From positions 372,001 through 436,000 of the forward strand of contig NZ_JBBNAD010000004.1 in NCBI RefSeq assembly GCF_037996765.1: a stretch of 64,000 bases of DNA, in the 5' to 3' direction. The position numbers were made by a program, and so were the translations under genes. Under the pieces are notes generated by a model. The model was not told the origin of the DNA, ran no database searches, and saw only the letters and a program-made list of their open reading frames with translations. The DNA is from Bdellovibrio sp. GT3 (GTDB lineage: Bacteria > Bdellovibrionota > Bdellovibrionia > Bdellovibrionales > Bdellovibrionaceae). Position 1 is the first letter of the stretch. Each line of letters starts with the position of its first letter. Positions 41,978 to 49,886 of the stretch are shown here, in pieces.

Positions 41978-42415
41978 CTATGGTCTCAAATCGTCCAGGC
42001 ATTTCATTGCCGGGTCACGTTGTTCTGGATTCAGAATGTCAAAGAAGACCTTCATCTGGAAGTCACCCATCAATTTACCCATTGCGATGGCTTTTGAGCC
42101 CACATCAGCCTGTGCTGCGGCTCCGTCTTCTTTAGTTGAAGTCGCGCTGCTGAATGTCTTTTTCATATCTGACAATGACTTTCTAAGGTCGGTGCGCATG
42201 GCTTTGCGTTGGTCATTGAACTCCAGGAAGGCGTCACGAAGTGCCATCTGTTGCTCTTCAGTCGCCTTTACGGCTTTACAGGAGGCCGGTGCTTCAGGCT
42301 TCTTGTAGATGATTGTATCCACCATAGATACTGTAAGTTCCTGAGGTGTAGTCGCCATGGAAATGGCTGGAGTCACGAGTGCTGCAATGACAGCCAGTTG
42401 AGTAAGCTTTTTCAT
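41978..42415 (-). CDS. Spy/CpxP-like periplasmic protein
   Basis: The 145-residue protein has a signal peptide (LTQLAVIAALVTPAISMA) and a helical body: EEQQMALRDAFLEFNDQRKA, MRTDLRKSLSDMKKTF. An LTxxQ-like motif follows as ILNPEQRDPAMKC. Two cysteines (ASCKAV, MKCLDD) may pair. Spy and CpxP are periplasmic chaperones or inhibitors that respond to envelope stress. The ATG at 42415 follows AGGAGG. Its position directly before a two-component system with a long sensor fits a CpxP-CpxR-CpxA style arrangement, although similarity to CpxP itself is weak. Confidence 0.65.
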   Translation of the reverse strand: MKKLTQLAVIAALVTPAISMATTPQELTVSMVDTIIYKKPEAPASCKAVKATEEQQMALRDAFLEFNDQRKAMRTDLRKSLSDMKKTFSSATSTKEDGAAAQADVGSKAIAMGKLMGDFQMKVFFDILNPEQRDPAMKCLDDLRP

Positions 42416-42569
42416 TAATTGAATCCTCCTATTTATGTTGGAGTCTCGATTCAAGACAATATTCGGTAAAAAGAAAAGACGAACTCGTGTTTTTTGTTGA
42501 ATTGAATAGGGCAGAAATGCGGTAAACTGTGACTAGTCAAATTCTTGTATATCCCCGAGTTTGACTCGC

Positions 42570-42594
42570 GTTTACACAACGAATGTTGTGAAAC
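42570..42594. promoter_or_regulatory. Inverted repeat upstream of the KH-domain gene
   Basis: GTTTACACAAC faces GTTGTGAAAC across GAAT, with one base missing in the right arm. It lies about 30 bp before the candidate khpA promoter and could be an operator or a small hairpin. It does not look like a terminator. Confidence 0.35.
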
Positions 42595-42624
42595 AAGTTC
42601 TGGGCTAGGAAAGTTTTCTTCCAG

Positions 42625-42652
42625 TTGCGGAGTGACAAAATTTAAGTACAAT
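42625..42652 (+). promoter_or_regulatory. Candidate sigma-70 promoter of the KH-domain gene
   Basis: TTGCGG (42625), 16 bp, then TACAAT (42647), about 32 bp before the GTG start at 42684. Confidence 0.5.
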
Positions 42653-42683
42653 TCATTTTGTATCGGGACTTAAGGGAGTATTT

Positions 42684-42953
42684 GTGACAGTCGAGCAACA
42701 ATTGAACGAAGCACGTCAACGTATTGGATCCATCATGGCAACGGTAGTTAAAGAAATGACTTCTTGTAAAGAGAATGTGGAAGTCACTTTTTCTTGCGGG
42801 GAGAAAACTACGATATACAAAGTCGACCTTCCGCAAGAGTATCGCGGTAAGTTGATTGGGGCTCAGGGTAAGAATATTTCGTCCTTAAGAAATATACTGG
42901 GCGCGATGGCGGGGAATCATGGGTTCCGCGCAATTATTGAGCTGGTGGTTTAA
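42684..42953 (+). CDS. KH-domain RNA-binding protein (KhpA/YlqC-like)
   Basis: The 89-residue protein is nearly all one KH domain. The GxxG loop lies in YRGKLIGAQGKNISSLRNIL. KhpA-type proteins bind RNA and in Gram-positives partner KhpB to affect cell elongation and translation. Usually they sit next to rpsP; here the gene stands alone. The GTG start at 42684 has GGGAG 6 nt upstream, and no alternative start precedes the helix. Confidence 0.87.
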   Translation: MTVEQQLNEARQRIGSIMATVVKEMTSCKENVEVTFSCGEKTTIYKVDLPQEYRGKLIGAQGKNISSLRNILGAMAGNHGFRAIIELVV

Positions 42954-42994
42954 GTCTTAATTAAGACGGCATCGGCGAAAATCGAAAATGGAAG

Positions 42995-43043
42995 TTTTAA
43001 AAACACAAAAGGCACCTTATGGGTGCCTTTTGTGTTTTTAAAA
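42995..43043. terminator. 22-bp perfect terminator stem between khpA-like gene and dps
   Basis: TTTTAAAAACACAAAAGGCACC pairs base for base (22 of 22, 5-nt loop) with the arm at 43022-43043. It has A- and T-rich flanks and serves both convergent genes. Confidence 0.93.
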
Positions 43044-43052
43044 GCAGCAAAC

Positions 43053-43589
43053 CTAGGAGAGATGACTGCGAATCATCCAAGCTGCTTTTTCGTGGAAGCT
43101 GATCAAGTCTTCGTACAGAGTCACAGCACTGGTTTCCTCTTCTTGCTCCGCTGTTTCAAGGCGGGCTTTGTAGAGCTCTGCAAGTGTGGTGTGATCGGCT
43201 GTTAGTATATCGATCATTTTTGTAGCACTGAGTTTTTCATCAGTGCACTCTTCCACATCAGCTAATTTTTTAAAGGCTTGAAAACTGCCGGGCGCTGGCG
43301 ACTTCATGGCGCGCAACACTTCTGCGGAGCGATCCACATACTCGGCAATTTGTTCGTATTGTTTTTCGAATAGTTTATGCAGTGAAAAGAACAAAGGACC
43401 CTCAACATTCCAATGAAAGTTTTGGGTTTTTAGTTGTAGTAGATAAAGATCAGCCAGAGTTTTCTTCAATTCACCCACCGTGCCGGTTTGGGTGCTTTTA
43501 TCTGAATCCTTCTGTGAGCCTTTCGCAGTGGCTTTATTGAAGGTATGAACTGTGCCGGCTGAAGTTTCTTTTTGTGCTCCGTATTTCAT
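43053..43589 (-). CDS. dps: Dps ferritin-like DNA-protection protein
   Basis: The 178-residue protein protects DNA by oxidising Fe(II) with H2O2 inside a 12-mer. The ferroxidase residues lie in TQNFHWNVEGPLFFSLHKLF and EYVDRSAEVLRA, and the last helices are SAVTLYEDLISFHEKAAWMI. A Lys/Ser/Thr-rich N-terminal tail of about 35 residues could bind DNA as in E. coli Dps. AGGAGG precedes the ATG. A promoter and an OxyR site lie upstream, directly after the oxyR gene. Confidence 0.94.
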   Translation of the reverse strand: MKYGAQKETSAGTVHTFNKATAKGSQKDSDKSTQTGTVGELKKTLADLYLLQLKTQNFHWNVEGPLFFSLHKLFEKQYEQIAEYVDRSAEVLRAMKSPAPGSFQAFKKLADVEECTDEKLSATKMIDILTADHTTLAELYKARLETAEQEEETSAVTLYEDLISFHEKAAWMIRSHLS

Positions 43590-43624
43590 AATTTCCTCCT
43601 AGGGCAAAACCAGGTGACGTCCAT

Positions 43625-43690
43625 AGGATAGGCCTTTGAAAGCTAAATGAAAAATCTTCTTTTGCTATGGCGTATATAGGCTAAAACTAT
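43625..43690 (-). promoter_or_regulatory. OxyR operator (43654-43690) and promoter of dps
   Basis: CTAT (43665), N7, ATAG (43676), N7, CTAT (43687) match three of the four elements of the OxyR consensus ATAG-N7-CTAT-N7-ATAG-N7-CTAT with exact spacing. The fourth slot (43654-43657) reads ATCT. On the minus strand it is followed at once by TTTTCA (43648-43653), 17 bp, and TATCCT (43625-43630), a sigma-70-like promoter. The arrangement is that of OxyR-activated promoters, which bind the regulator next to the -35. Confidence 0.75.
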
Positions 43691-43703
43691 GTGTTGTGTG
43701 GCA

Positions 43704-44657
43704 CTAGCTGCGATGGCCTAAAGGATTGTCGACCTTGAACTGCTGCTTTGATTTTTGTAGAGGAACATCTTTCGGCAACGCTGTGATGATGGTTTCGATC
43801 AGTGCCTTCAAAAGCGCTTTGCGCTGAAAGTGAGGGCCATGCAGCAGGCTGACTTCCCGAGTGGGAATGGGTGCAGTGAATGGCTTTAAGCGCTTCTTGT
43901 CACGCACATCATCAGTCGCGAGCAAGGGAAGCAGGGTAAAACCGTCGCCTTGGTCAACGAGCTTTTTCAAAGTTTCCAGGCTGCCGCCTTCAAAGGAAAA
44001 ATTCGTGGTCACGTTTTCATTTTTTCTGTTTTTGCAAAGCCCCAGGCTTTGTTCCCGAAAACAATGTCCTTCGCTGAGCAATAACATTTCATTTAAGGAC
44101 AGATCTGATTCGTCGACATGTTTTTTTTGTAACAAAGGATGCTGAGGAGAGAAGTACGCTGTGAACGGTTCATAGAAAAGCACTTTCGAGGCGATATTGA
44201 TATCATCAATGGGCGTTACCGCGATTCCTATGTCCAGGGAGTTGTTGCGAATTTTCTCCACAAGTAGCTGCGTTTCCATCTCGTCGATCACCAGATGCAC
44301 ATCTGGGAATTTACTCATGAATTTATTCAGAAACAGCGGCAGTAAATAGGGAGCCAATGTGGGTATTATGCCGATGCGCAAAGTTCCACTGATAGCGCCT
44401 TTGTTTTCAGCGACGATCTCGCGAAGATGCTGCGAACTTTGAACTACAATTCTTGCTTGTTGCAGTACCAACTCTCCCACCTGAGTAGGACGCACGGGTT
44501 GTTTTGTGCGGTCAAACAAAATGACATTGAGTTCGTCTTCTAGCTTTTGAATCTGCATGCTAAGTGTAGGTTGTGTAACGTGACACTGAACAGCCGCTTG
44601 GCTAAAACTCCCGGTATCACCAACAGCTAAAATGTATTCAAGTTGTGTAAGTGTCAT
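43704..44657 (-). CDS. oxyR: OxyR, peroxide-sensing LysR-family regulator
   Basis: The 317-residue protein has an N-terminal LysR helix-turn-helix (LAVGDTGSFSQAAVQCHVTQ, PTLSMQIQKLEDELNVILFD) and a substrate-type C-terminal domain. The redox cysteines are in EGHCFREQSLGLC, which matches E. coli OxyR Cys199 and Cys208 (GHC and C with the same spacing). The ATG at 44657 is preferred because it starts MTLTQLEYI as in the family. It lies upstream of dps on the same strand. Confidence 0.93.
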   Translation of the reverse strand: MTLTQLEYILAVGDTGSFSQAAVQCHVTQPTLSMQIQKLEDELNVILFDRTKQPVRPTQVGELVLQQARIVVQSSQHLREIVAENKGAISGTLRIGIIPTLAPYLLPLFLNKFMSKFPDVHLVIDEMETQLLVEKIRNNSLDIGIAVTPIDDINIASKVLFYEPFTAYFSPQHPLLQKKHVDESDLSLNEMLLLSEGHCFREQSLGLCKNRKNENVTTNFSFEGGSLETLKKLVDQGDGFTLLPLLATDDVRDKKRLKPFTAPIPTREVSLLHGPHFQRKALLKALIETIITALPKDVPLQKSKQQFKVDNPLGHRS

Positions 44658-44711
44658 GAGTAAAGAGTGCACTTGCTCAATAGGGCGCGCAAGGGAAATA
44701 AGGATCTAAGG

Positions 44712-45374
44712 ATGGAACAATATCAGGATTTGCTGCTAAAAAGATCTCTGCCATTGTCTGAACAGGTTGTTGAGGCTTACTACCGACACCCAAGACACTT
44801 GTTTGTACCAGAATATACATTGCAAGAAGCTTACGAGGATATTCCTTTGCTGCTGTATAAAAAGGGAACCTTCGTTTCCACGATTTCTCAACCCAGCTTC
44901 GTGATGCGAATTCTTGATATGCTTCAGCTGGCACCTGGCCAAAAAGTTTTTGAACTGGGAGCAGGCTCCGGTTGGAATACCGCTTTGATTTCTTATATCG
45001 TGGGACCGGAAGGTAAAGTCGTCAGCACGGAAATTATTCCCGAGGTGGCTGATCGTGCTCGTGGCATTTTGGATCAGATGCGTATCACCAACGTCAAAGT
45101 CCTAACGGGTGATGGGTTTGAAGGGTACCAAGCTGAGGCACCTTATGACCGCGTGATCTTCACAGCCGGTTCCTTTGAGTTACCTCAGGGTATATTTGAA
45201 CAACTCAAAGAAGATGGATTGATGATTTTCGTAAAAAAGCAGGAAAAAAAGAATGACATGCTTCAATTGATCAAAAAGGTTCAAGGGCAAATGCAGATTC
45301 TGAATTCCATTCCCTGTTCGTTTGTCACTGTGAATCGCTCTGGCGAGTCCCGCCTTCAAGACGGGACCCTGTAG
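44712..45374 (+). CDS. pcm: Protein-L-isoaspartate O-methyltransferase
   Basis: The 220-residue enzyme methylates isoaspartyl residues for repair. The family start is VVEAYYRHPRHLFVPEYTLQ, then FVSTISQPSFVMRILDMLQL. The AdoMet-binding motif I is VFELGAGSGWNTALIS, and VVSTEIIPEVADRAR and PYDRVIFTAG follow. The ATG at 44712 follows AAGG; a GTG at 44667 is in frame but overlaps the oxyR end of the divergent region. It ends 3 bp from the convergent CsbD-like gene, so there is no room for a terminator. Confidence 0.9.
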   Translation: MEQYQDLLLKRSLPLSEQVVEAYYRHPRHLFVPEYTLQEAYEDIPLLLYKKGTFVSTISQPSFVMRILDMLQLAPGQKVFELGAGSGWNTALISYIVGPEGKVVSTEIIPEVADRARGILDQMRITNVKVLTGDGFEGYQAEAPYDRVIFTAGSFELPQGIFEQLKEDGLMIFVKKQEKKNDMLQLIKKVQGQMQILNSIPCSFVTVNRSGESRLQDGTL

Positions 45375-45377
45375 ACT

Positions 45378-45686
45378 TTAATGTTTAGGAGTTATGTCGG
45401 GACGAGTGTCCGGATCCTTAGGGGATAGCTCCATGATCCGTTCCTCTTTTTCCTTATCGGGAGTTGGTGTCGTCTCTTCGGGTTCATCATAAAGGTGGTA
45501 GCGCGAGGCAATTTCTGCAAATCTCTCGCTGGCATCCTCAATGCGCATTCCGACCTTTTTCTCCAAAAGATCGACAATCCTGTTGGAGTTACCCCGAGTG
45601 CTTTCCAACTCACTTTCAGTAAGCTCATGCCATTTTTCCATGAGCTCTCTTTTTAAATCCTGCCAAGCATTTCCCGGTGTAACCAT
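45378..45686 (-). CDS. CsbD-like protein, second copy
   Basis: The 102-residue protein has a CsbD-like unit: NAWQDLKRELMEKWHELTES, then NRIVDLLEKKVGMRIEDASE. It differs from the copy at 19354 by its Pro/Glu-rich C-terminal tail (EPEETTPTPDKEKEERIM). GGAG lies 9 nt upstream of the ATG. It starts 5 bp after the OmpA-family lipoprotein gene and is surely in its operon, so it may act in envelope stress. Function is unknown. Confidence 0.7.
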   Translation of the reverse strand: MVTPGNAWQDLKRELMEKWHELTESELESTRGNSNRIVDLLEKKVGMRIEDASERFAEIASRYHLYDEPEETTPTPDKEKEERIMELSPKDPDTRPDITPKH

Positions 45687-45691
45687 GATGT

Positions 45692-47008
45692 CTACTCCTG
45701 AATTTTAGGTTCGATAACCAAGTCGATACGACGGTTTTGTGCACGACCTGCAGCAGTGTTGTTGCTGCCGATAGGTTTTTCATCACCCAACCCAATAGCG
45801 TCAACTCCGGTAGCTGGCGTTCCGTTGGCGATCAATTGTTTTTGCACGGCTTGAGCGCGTTTCTCGGAGATGCGCATGTTGACGTCGTTGCTACCTGTGG
45901 AATCTGTATGACCTTGAACTTCAATTTTGGATGTTGGGATTTCCTCCAAAACTGATTCAACTTTGGTTAGCAATGCTTTGTTGCTGGCCGAAAGGTTTGC
46001 GCTGCCGGAAGGGAAGTTCAAGCCTTTCAGGCGTACTGTGACTTTGCCGTCTTGTGCGAAGACTTCGGCATCCTTGGCGTTCAACTCACTGCGGATTCTG
46101 GTCGCTGTTGCTGCTGCGGCTTCTGTGGAGCGTGCCGATTGCAATTGTTTTTCAGCGGCTGTGAGTTCGCGGGATTGAGTGGACGTCTCTGTGCGCAAGC
46201 TGGAAATTTGACGTTGTTGTTTTTCAGTTTGCAACACCAGTGCCTCAGTATTTCCGGCATTTACTTTAACCATCACTTCAGCCAGGTGATCTGAGGCTTT
46301 GGTTGCATTGGACGCTGAACGCGTAATGCCCGTGGTATTGCGAGGATCAGCTGCAATGAGTTTCATGGTCTCGTTGTATTGTCCTCGTGCCAGGCCCAAT
46401 GAGCGGGGAGCCTTTTCAGAGGCCTTGTCTTTTTCAGCAGCTTCAATTGTGCTCTTCGCACCGCCCAGGTAACGCTTTTCCACAGAATCGCGTTCCAACT
46501 GACGATAGGATGCCACGAGATCAGAGCCTCGTTTGTCGGCGGCCTTCAAACTTCCTTTTTCAATATCGGAAGTCATGTTTTCAAGTTTGCTTTCCAGTTT
46601 TTTCCATTCTTTTGGGTACATTTCAGGTGCATTGGCAGCCAAGGCGCCTGAACGTGCATCCACAATCGGTCCGATGGACTTGCGTGCAATGTCAGACTTT
46701 GTGGTTCCTTCTTGCAGCCAGCCTCTGGAGTAAGAAACCTGTTCCAGGATATCTGAAGCTTTGTCTTTGTCTGCGATGCCTTCTTTGGCTTTCGCTAGAG
46801 CTTTCTCCGCATTTTTGAAGTTGTCAGGGGAAAGGACGTCCATTTGCTTTGAACGGGCTTCATTTAGAAGTTGTTCAGTTTGTGAAATTTCAACCATTGG
46901 ATCTGAGGTATCAGGTATAGCTGAGTAACTTGGTGGTTTGCTGGCACATCCGATAATTCCGATAACAAAGGCAGATGATATAATCACCTTAGTGCAAAGG
47001 GACGACAT
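45692..47008 (-). CDS. OmpA-family peptidoglycan-binding lipoprotein with DUF4398-like region
   Basis: The 438-residue protein has a lipoprotein signal ending in GIIGC. A helical DUF4398-like region follows (QTEQLLNEARSKQMDVLSPD; AEKALAKAKEGIADKDKA), with further coiled coil. The C-terminal OmpA domain contains LKGLNFPSGSANLSASNKAL, EVQGHTDSTGSNDVNMRISE and GRAQNRRIDLVIEP, including the Asp and Arg that bind diaminopimelate. It probably tethers the outer membrane to the wall. A CsbD-like gene follows after 5 bp. Confidence 0.92.
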   Translation of the reverse strand: MSSLCTKVIISSAFVIGIIGCASKPPSYSAIPDTSDPMVEISQTEQLLNEARSKQMDVLSPDNFKNAEKALAKAKEGIADKDKASDILEQVSYSRGWLQEGTTKSDIARKSIGPIVDARSGALAANAPEMYPKEWKKLESKLENMTSDIEKGSLKAADKRGSDLVASYRQLERDSVEKRYLGGAKSTIEAAEKDKASEKAPRSLGLARGQYNETMKLIAADPRNTTGITRSASNATKASDHLAEVMVKVNAGNTEALVLQTEKQQRQISSLRTETSTQSRELTAAEKQLQSARSTEAAAATATRIRSELNAKDAEVFAQDGKVTVRLKGLNFPSGSANLSASNKALLTKVESVLEEIPTSKIEVQGHTDSTGSNDVNMRISEKRAQAVQKQLIANGTPATGVDAIGLGDEKPIGSNNTAAGRAQNRRIDLVIEPKIQE

Positions 47009-47185
47009 AATTCCTCCTGTAATAGATATTGGGACTTGTAACCTGCAAACAGGCTAAACCTCCTGTTTTAGAGTCTTCAAGAAAAAGCTGGTTGAAAGTG
47101 TCAATAGCTGACGATAGACACCGGACCTTAACAACCTTGGGCGTAATTATTGCGTCGTGGAAATTTAGAAAAGAAAAGAGAGGGA

Positions 47186-47797
47186 CTATTCTTCTTCGGC
47201 TTTTGCCAAAAGTAGTTGGCGGTTTTTGATCTGAATGGAGCGGCCCGTGGATTGATCCACGATGCCTTCTTTTTCAAAATTCGCCAGAGTGCGAATCACT
47301 GTTTCGGGAGTGGTCCCAGCCCATTGTGCGATTTCTTTTCTGGTCCAATTCTGTTGCGGGAAATTGTCTTGTAAAAACAAAATAGCATCGGCAACTCGGG
47401 CGGCGGCGTCTTTATCCATCTGACCGGTCCATTTGGCCTCAGCCAAACGCAAGTCACGGGAGAGGTATTCCAAAAACTGCATGGCCGCTTCCGGGTGATT
47501 GCGGAAAAGTGCCAGAATTTCAACCTTCGGAATAAAGGAAAGAACAGTGTCTTCAACCGCAATCGCCGAAGCATAGTAGTTTTCGCCAGCAAACAGGGCG
47601 CGGTAACCGACAAGTCCACCGGGTCCGATCAATCGCAAGGTATGAGCGGAACCACTGGAAGAGGATGAATCCAGTTTGATAAGCCCGGTGTTGATTTTAT
47701 AAAGCCCGAGTGGCTCGCTGCCAGCTTCAAATATAGTCTGTCCAGCCTTGTAACGCCTAAGTGTCTCGGCTCTATCCAATAAATCCTGAAGTTTCAT
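47186..47797 (-). CDS. Crp/Fnr-family transcriptional regulator
   Basis: The 203-residue protein has a cyclic-nucleotide-binding-type beta barrel (YKAGQTIFEAGSEPLGLYKI, LRLIGPGGLVGYRALFAGEN), the long dimer helix and an HTH (WTRKEIAQWAGTTPETVIRT LANFEKEG). It has no cluster of N-terminal cysteines, so it is not a classical Fnr. GxxGxxAL suggests a small ligand pocket, but the cAMP-contact residues are not intact. It starts 2 bp after the unknown gene at 47800. Confidence 0.9.
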   Translation of the reverse strand: MKLQDLLDRAETLRRYKAGQTIFEAGSEPLGLYKINTGLIKLDSSSSSGSAHTLRLIGPGGLVGYRALFAGENYYASAIAVEDTVLSFIPKVEILALFRNHPEAAMQFLEYLSRDLRLAEAKWTGQMDKDAAARVADAILFLQDNFPQQNWTRKEIAQWAGTTPETVIRTLANFEKEGIVDQSTGRSIQIKNRQLLLAKAEEE

Positions 47798-47799
47798 GA

Positions 47800-48819
47800 T
47801 TAACAGCGTACCAAATAGTTTTCAGTTAGCGAATGATTTTTGCTTAAAGCCTTATCTAACAGGACGCTGTCAGAGGGGTGTTGGTATTCGGAGGTATTCA
47901 GTCGTTCCGCGGCGGCCCATTCCTCTGCCGTGAAACTCCAGCTGGTCAAAACATTTTGGAAACAGTCTTTGAAATCTGCTTCCAGGCCGGGTGGCAGATT
48001 TTGCTTCATGTCCTCAGAGGTTTTGCGTTTGTAGAACCCCAAAAGCACGGCTTTTAGTGTTTTTAACAAGTGCAAGGGCACAGAATTCATGTCGGACATA
48101 AGATAATGAAATTCGTTCTTGAACAGATCATCTTCCGAGAGCATGTCATTGATCTGCTGCAGGCTTAGAACATGCAAAAGGTTTTTGCAGAAATGCACTT
48201 GTGCCGTGGCGCGGATCGGGTCATGAAAGAAATGATCCGCATGTATCAGATCATGAACAATAAACCCCAAAACATCCCGTCCGTCTTCCACGAAGGAGTC
48301 GATTTCATGGGGCTGAATCAGCATGCTGACACAACGCTGTCCCAAGGCTTGCATTTTAAGAACATCGAACGCGGAAGGGATTTCCGTGGTTAAATTCAAA
48401 TTATAGTGGCCCGTTTGCCACGAGTTTACCGTTCTTTGAACTGAAAAAGGAATCGATCTCCAGCTGCGCGCACAATATGCATCGACAAAATTTGCTTCGG
48501 TATCGAGGTGGCTTAAACTTTTGGCTCCTGCCAAGTGAGCCGGCAAAGAGTCGCGAAGCACCGAGATCACTTTGTGACCGGAAATACCTGAACGGGGAGT
48601 GTTGGGTAAGGGGAGATTGTGCAGTCCGCCTAAAAAATCCTGTGGACGTCGTAAAAAGCAAAAAACTAAAAGGTAAGTGCACACCATTTCAACATCGCTG
48701 AGATGTTTGTTACGCCACAGCGAAATAAACGGCGCAAGAGCAGTGATCGCTTGCTGTGTGTTGTTTTGCAAAAATGTTTCGTCCAATAGACGATGGCGAA
48801 ATCGCCCTGCTCGTAACAT
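47800..48819 (-). CDS. Unknown protein with a His/Asp-rich HDLIHADHFFHD motif
   Basis: The 339-residue helical protein has a distinctive metal-binding-like motif, GFIVHDLIHADHFFHDP, in its middle. It is otherwise unremarkable: no signal peptide or membrane helix is evident. The HDxxH spacing recalls the Coq4 family of quinone biosynthesis, but the rest does not match well, so I leave it unassigned. The ATG at 48819 is preferred; a GTG at 48861 adds 14 residues. It is the first gene of a two-gene unit with the Crp/Fnr regulator. Confidence 0.6.
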   Translation of the reverse strand: MLRAGRFRHRLLDETFLQNNTQQAITALAPFISLWRNKHLSDVEMVCTYLLVFCFLRRPQDFLGGLHNLPLPNTPRSGISGHKVISVLRDSLPAHLAGAKSLSHLDTEANFVDAYCARSWRSIPFSVQRTVNSWQTGHYNLNLTTEIPSAFDVLKMQALGQRCVSMLIQPHEIDSFVEDGRDVLGFIVHDLIHADHFFHDPIRATAQVHFCKNLLHVLSLQQINDMLSEDDLFKNEFHYLMSDMNSVPLHLLKTLKAVLLGFYKRKTSEDMKQNLPPGLEADFKDCFQNVLTSWSFTAEEWAAAERLNTSEYQHPSDSVLLDKALSKNHSLTENYLVRC

Positions 48820-48953
48820 AATTTCTTTTCTAAGTTTCCACGGCTGACCGAATCCTAACACTTATATCCTTGCATTAGGTCTTTGGTCCTTCTTTAATAT
48901 CTGTATAAGCAAAATAATACAAGACAGGGATGTCTTTTCGAGGGGGCCGTTAG

Positions 48954-49823
48954 ATGATCAGAAAGCTTCTTGCCGGAGCACTTGTATCGATCTGCGCGTT
49001 AAATGTTCATGCCGAGATTTCGGATTATGAAGATATAAACGGAAATAACCCACGATTTGACGAATACTACACTGTTTCCACTCAATCACCCACGAACCAT
49101 CACGAAGCACCTGAAAACAGAATAGATCCATGGGTTGCGGCTCAGGAGCTGTTTGATTCCTCTGCTGTGATCGGAGAGATCAAGGCCGCTGTCATTTCGC
49201 TTTTACACTTTGATCATCACAATGAAGATTATGGAAATGTGGGGCAGCCCTACAATCGTAAAAGTCATTTTGGTGGTTGGATTTATCCAAGCCATGATAA
49301 TTCGTGTTTAAACACACGGGGCTTGGTTTTAGCGCGGGATTCCAGTATTCCGGTGACTATGAATTCCAGTGGTTGTTCCGTGGTCAGCGGGCAATGGGCC
49401 GAGCCTTATACTGGCAAAACGGTGACGCAAGCTTCGGAGATTCAAATTGATCACTTTGTGCCGTTGAAAAATGCCTACGTCAGCGGCGCACATAAGTGGA
49501 ATTATTCAAAACGCTGTTTATATGCAAATTTCATGGGTAATAACTTTCAGCTTCTGGCAACAGACGGGCCTGAGAACATGAGAAAAAGCGATAACACTCC
49601 AGAAAGATACATGCCACCCAATCGCGCGTACTCTTGTCAGTATCTGGCGCAGTGGTTGAAAGTGAAATTGATCTGGGATCTGGGTTTGACGCCGCCGGAA
49701 AAGCAAATTGTCGAAAATTTGGTTCAACAAAATCATTGTGATCCAAAGCAATTTCAATACACAGTCAGCGAGCTTCAGACGCAAAAGCGACTTATGGCGG
49801 ATAACGCCAATTTGTGCCACTGA
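48954..49823 (+). CDS. Secreted HNH (DUF1524-type) nuclease
   Basis: The 289-residue protein has a signal peptide (LLAGALVSICALNVHA). The C-terminal nuclease motif is ASEIQIDHFVPLKNAYVSGA, then ANFMGNNFQLLATDGPENM and KSDNTPERYMPP. This is the DHxVPL...NL...N pattern of the DUF1524/GmrSD HNH group. Cysteines in SCLNTRG, SGCSVV and later positions suggest disulfides, as expected outside the cytoplasm. It probably degrades nucleic acid in the prey or medium. GAGGGGG lies upstream of the ATG. Confidence 0.88.
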   Translation: MIRKLLAGALVSICALNVHAEISDYEDINGNNPRFDEYYTVSTQSPTNHHEAPENRIDPWVAAQELFDSSAVIGEIKAAVISLLHFDHHNEDYGNVGQPYNRKSHFGGWIYPSHDNSCLNTRGLVLARDSSIPVTMNSSGCSVVSGQWAEPYTGKTVTQASEIQIDHFVPLKNAYVSGAHKWNYSKRCLYANFMGNNFQLLATDGPENMRKSDNTPERYMPPNRAYSCQYLAQWLKVKLIWDLGLTPPEKQIVENLVQQNHCDPKQFQYTVSELQTQKRLMADNANLCH

Positions 49824-49834
49824 AAATCGGCAAC

Positions 49835-49859
49835 GCGTGTCCGCTTTTTTTAGACACGC
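49835..49859 (+). terminator. Terminator after the secreted nuclease gene
   Basis: GCGTGTC pairs with GACACGC around an 11-nt loop, 12 bp past the stop. A short GGTTTTG tract follows. Confidence 0.6.
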
Positions 49860-49870
49860 CCTGGTTTTGT

Positions 49871-49886
49871 GAGTAGGATTCTACTC
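49871..49886 (+). promoter_or_regulatory. Hairpin over the ribosome-binding site of the antiporter gene
   Basis: GAGTAG pairs with CTACTC around GATT, ending directly before the ATG at 49887. The best Shine-Dalgarno (TAGGA) is in the stem and loop. It could lower translation. Confidence 0.4.

Noticed and set aside
45711-45760. tRNA-like GGTTCGATAACC
   Set aside because: It is inside the OmpA-family gene and has no acceptor stem or anticodon arm around it; no tRNA genes were found.
47800-48819. Calling the HDLIHADHFFHD protein Coq4
   Set aside because: Only the HDxxH spacing is shared; length and the remaining conserved blocks do not fit.
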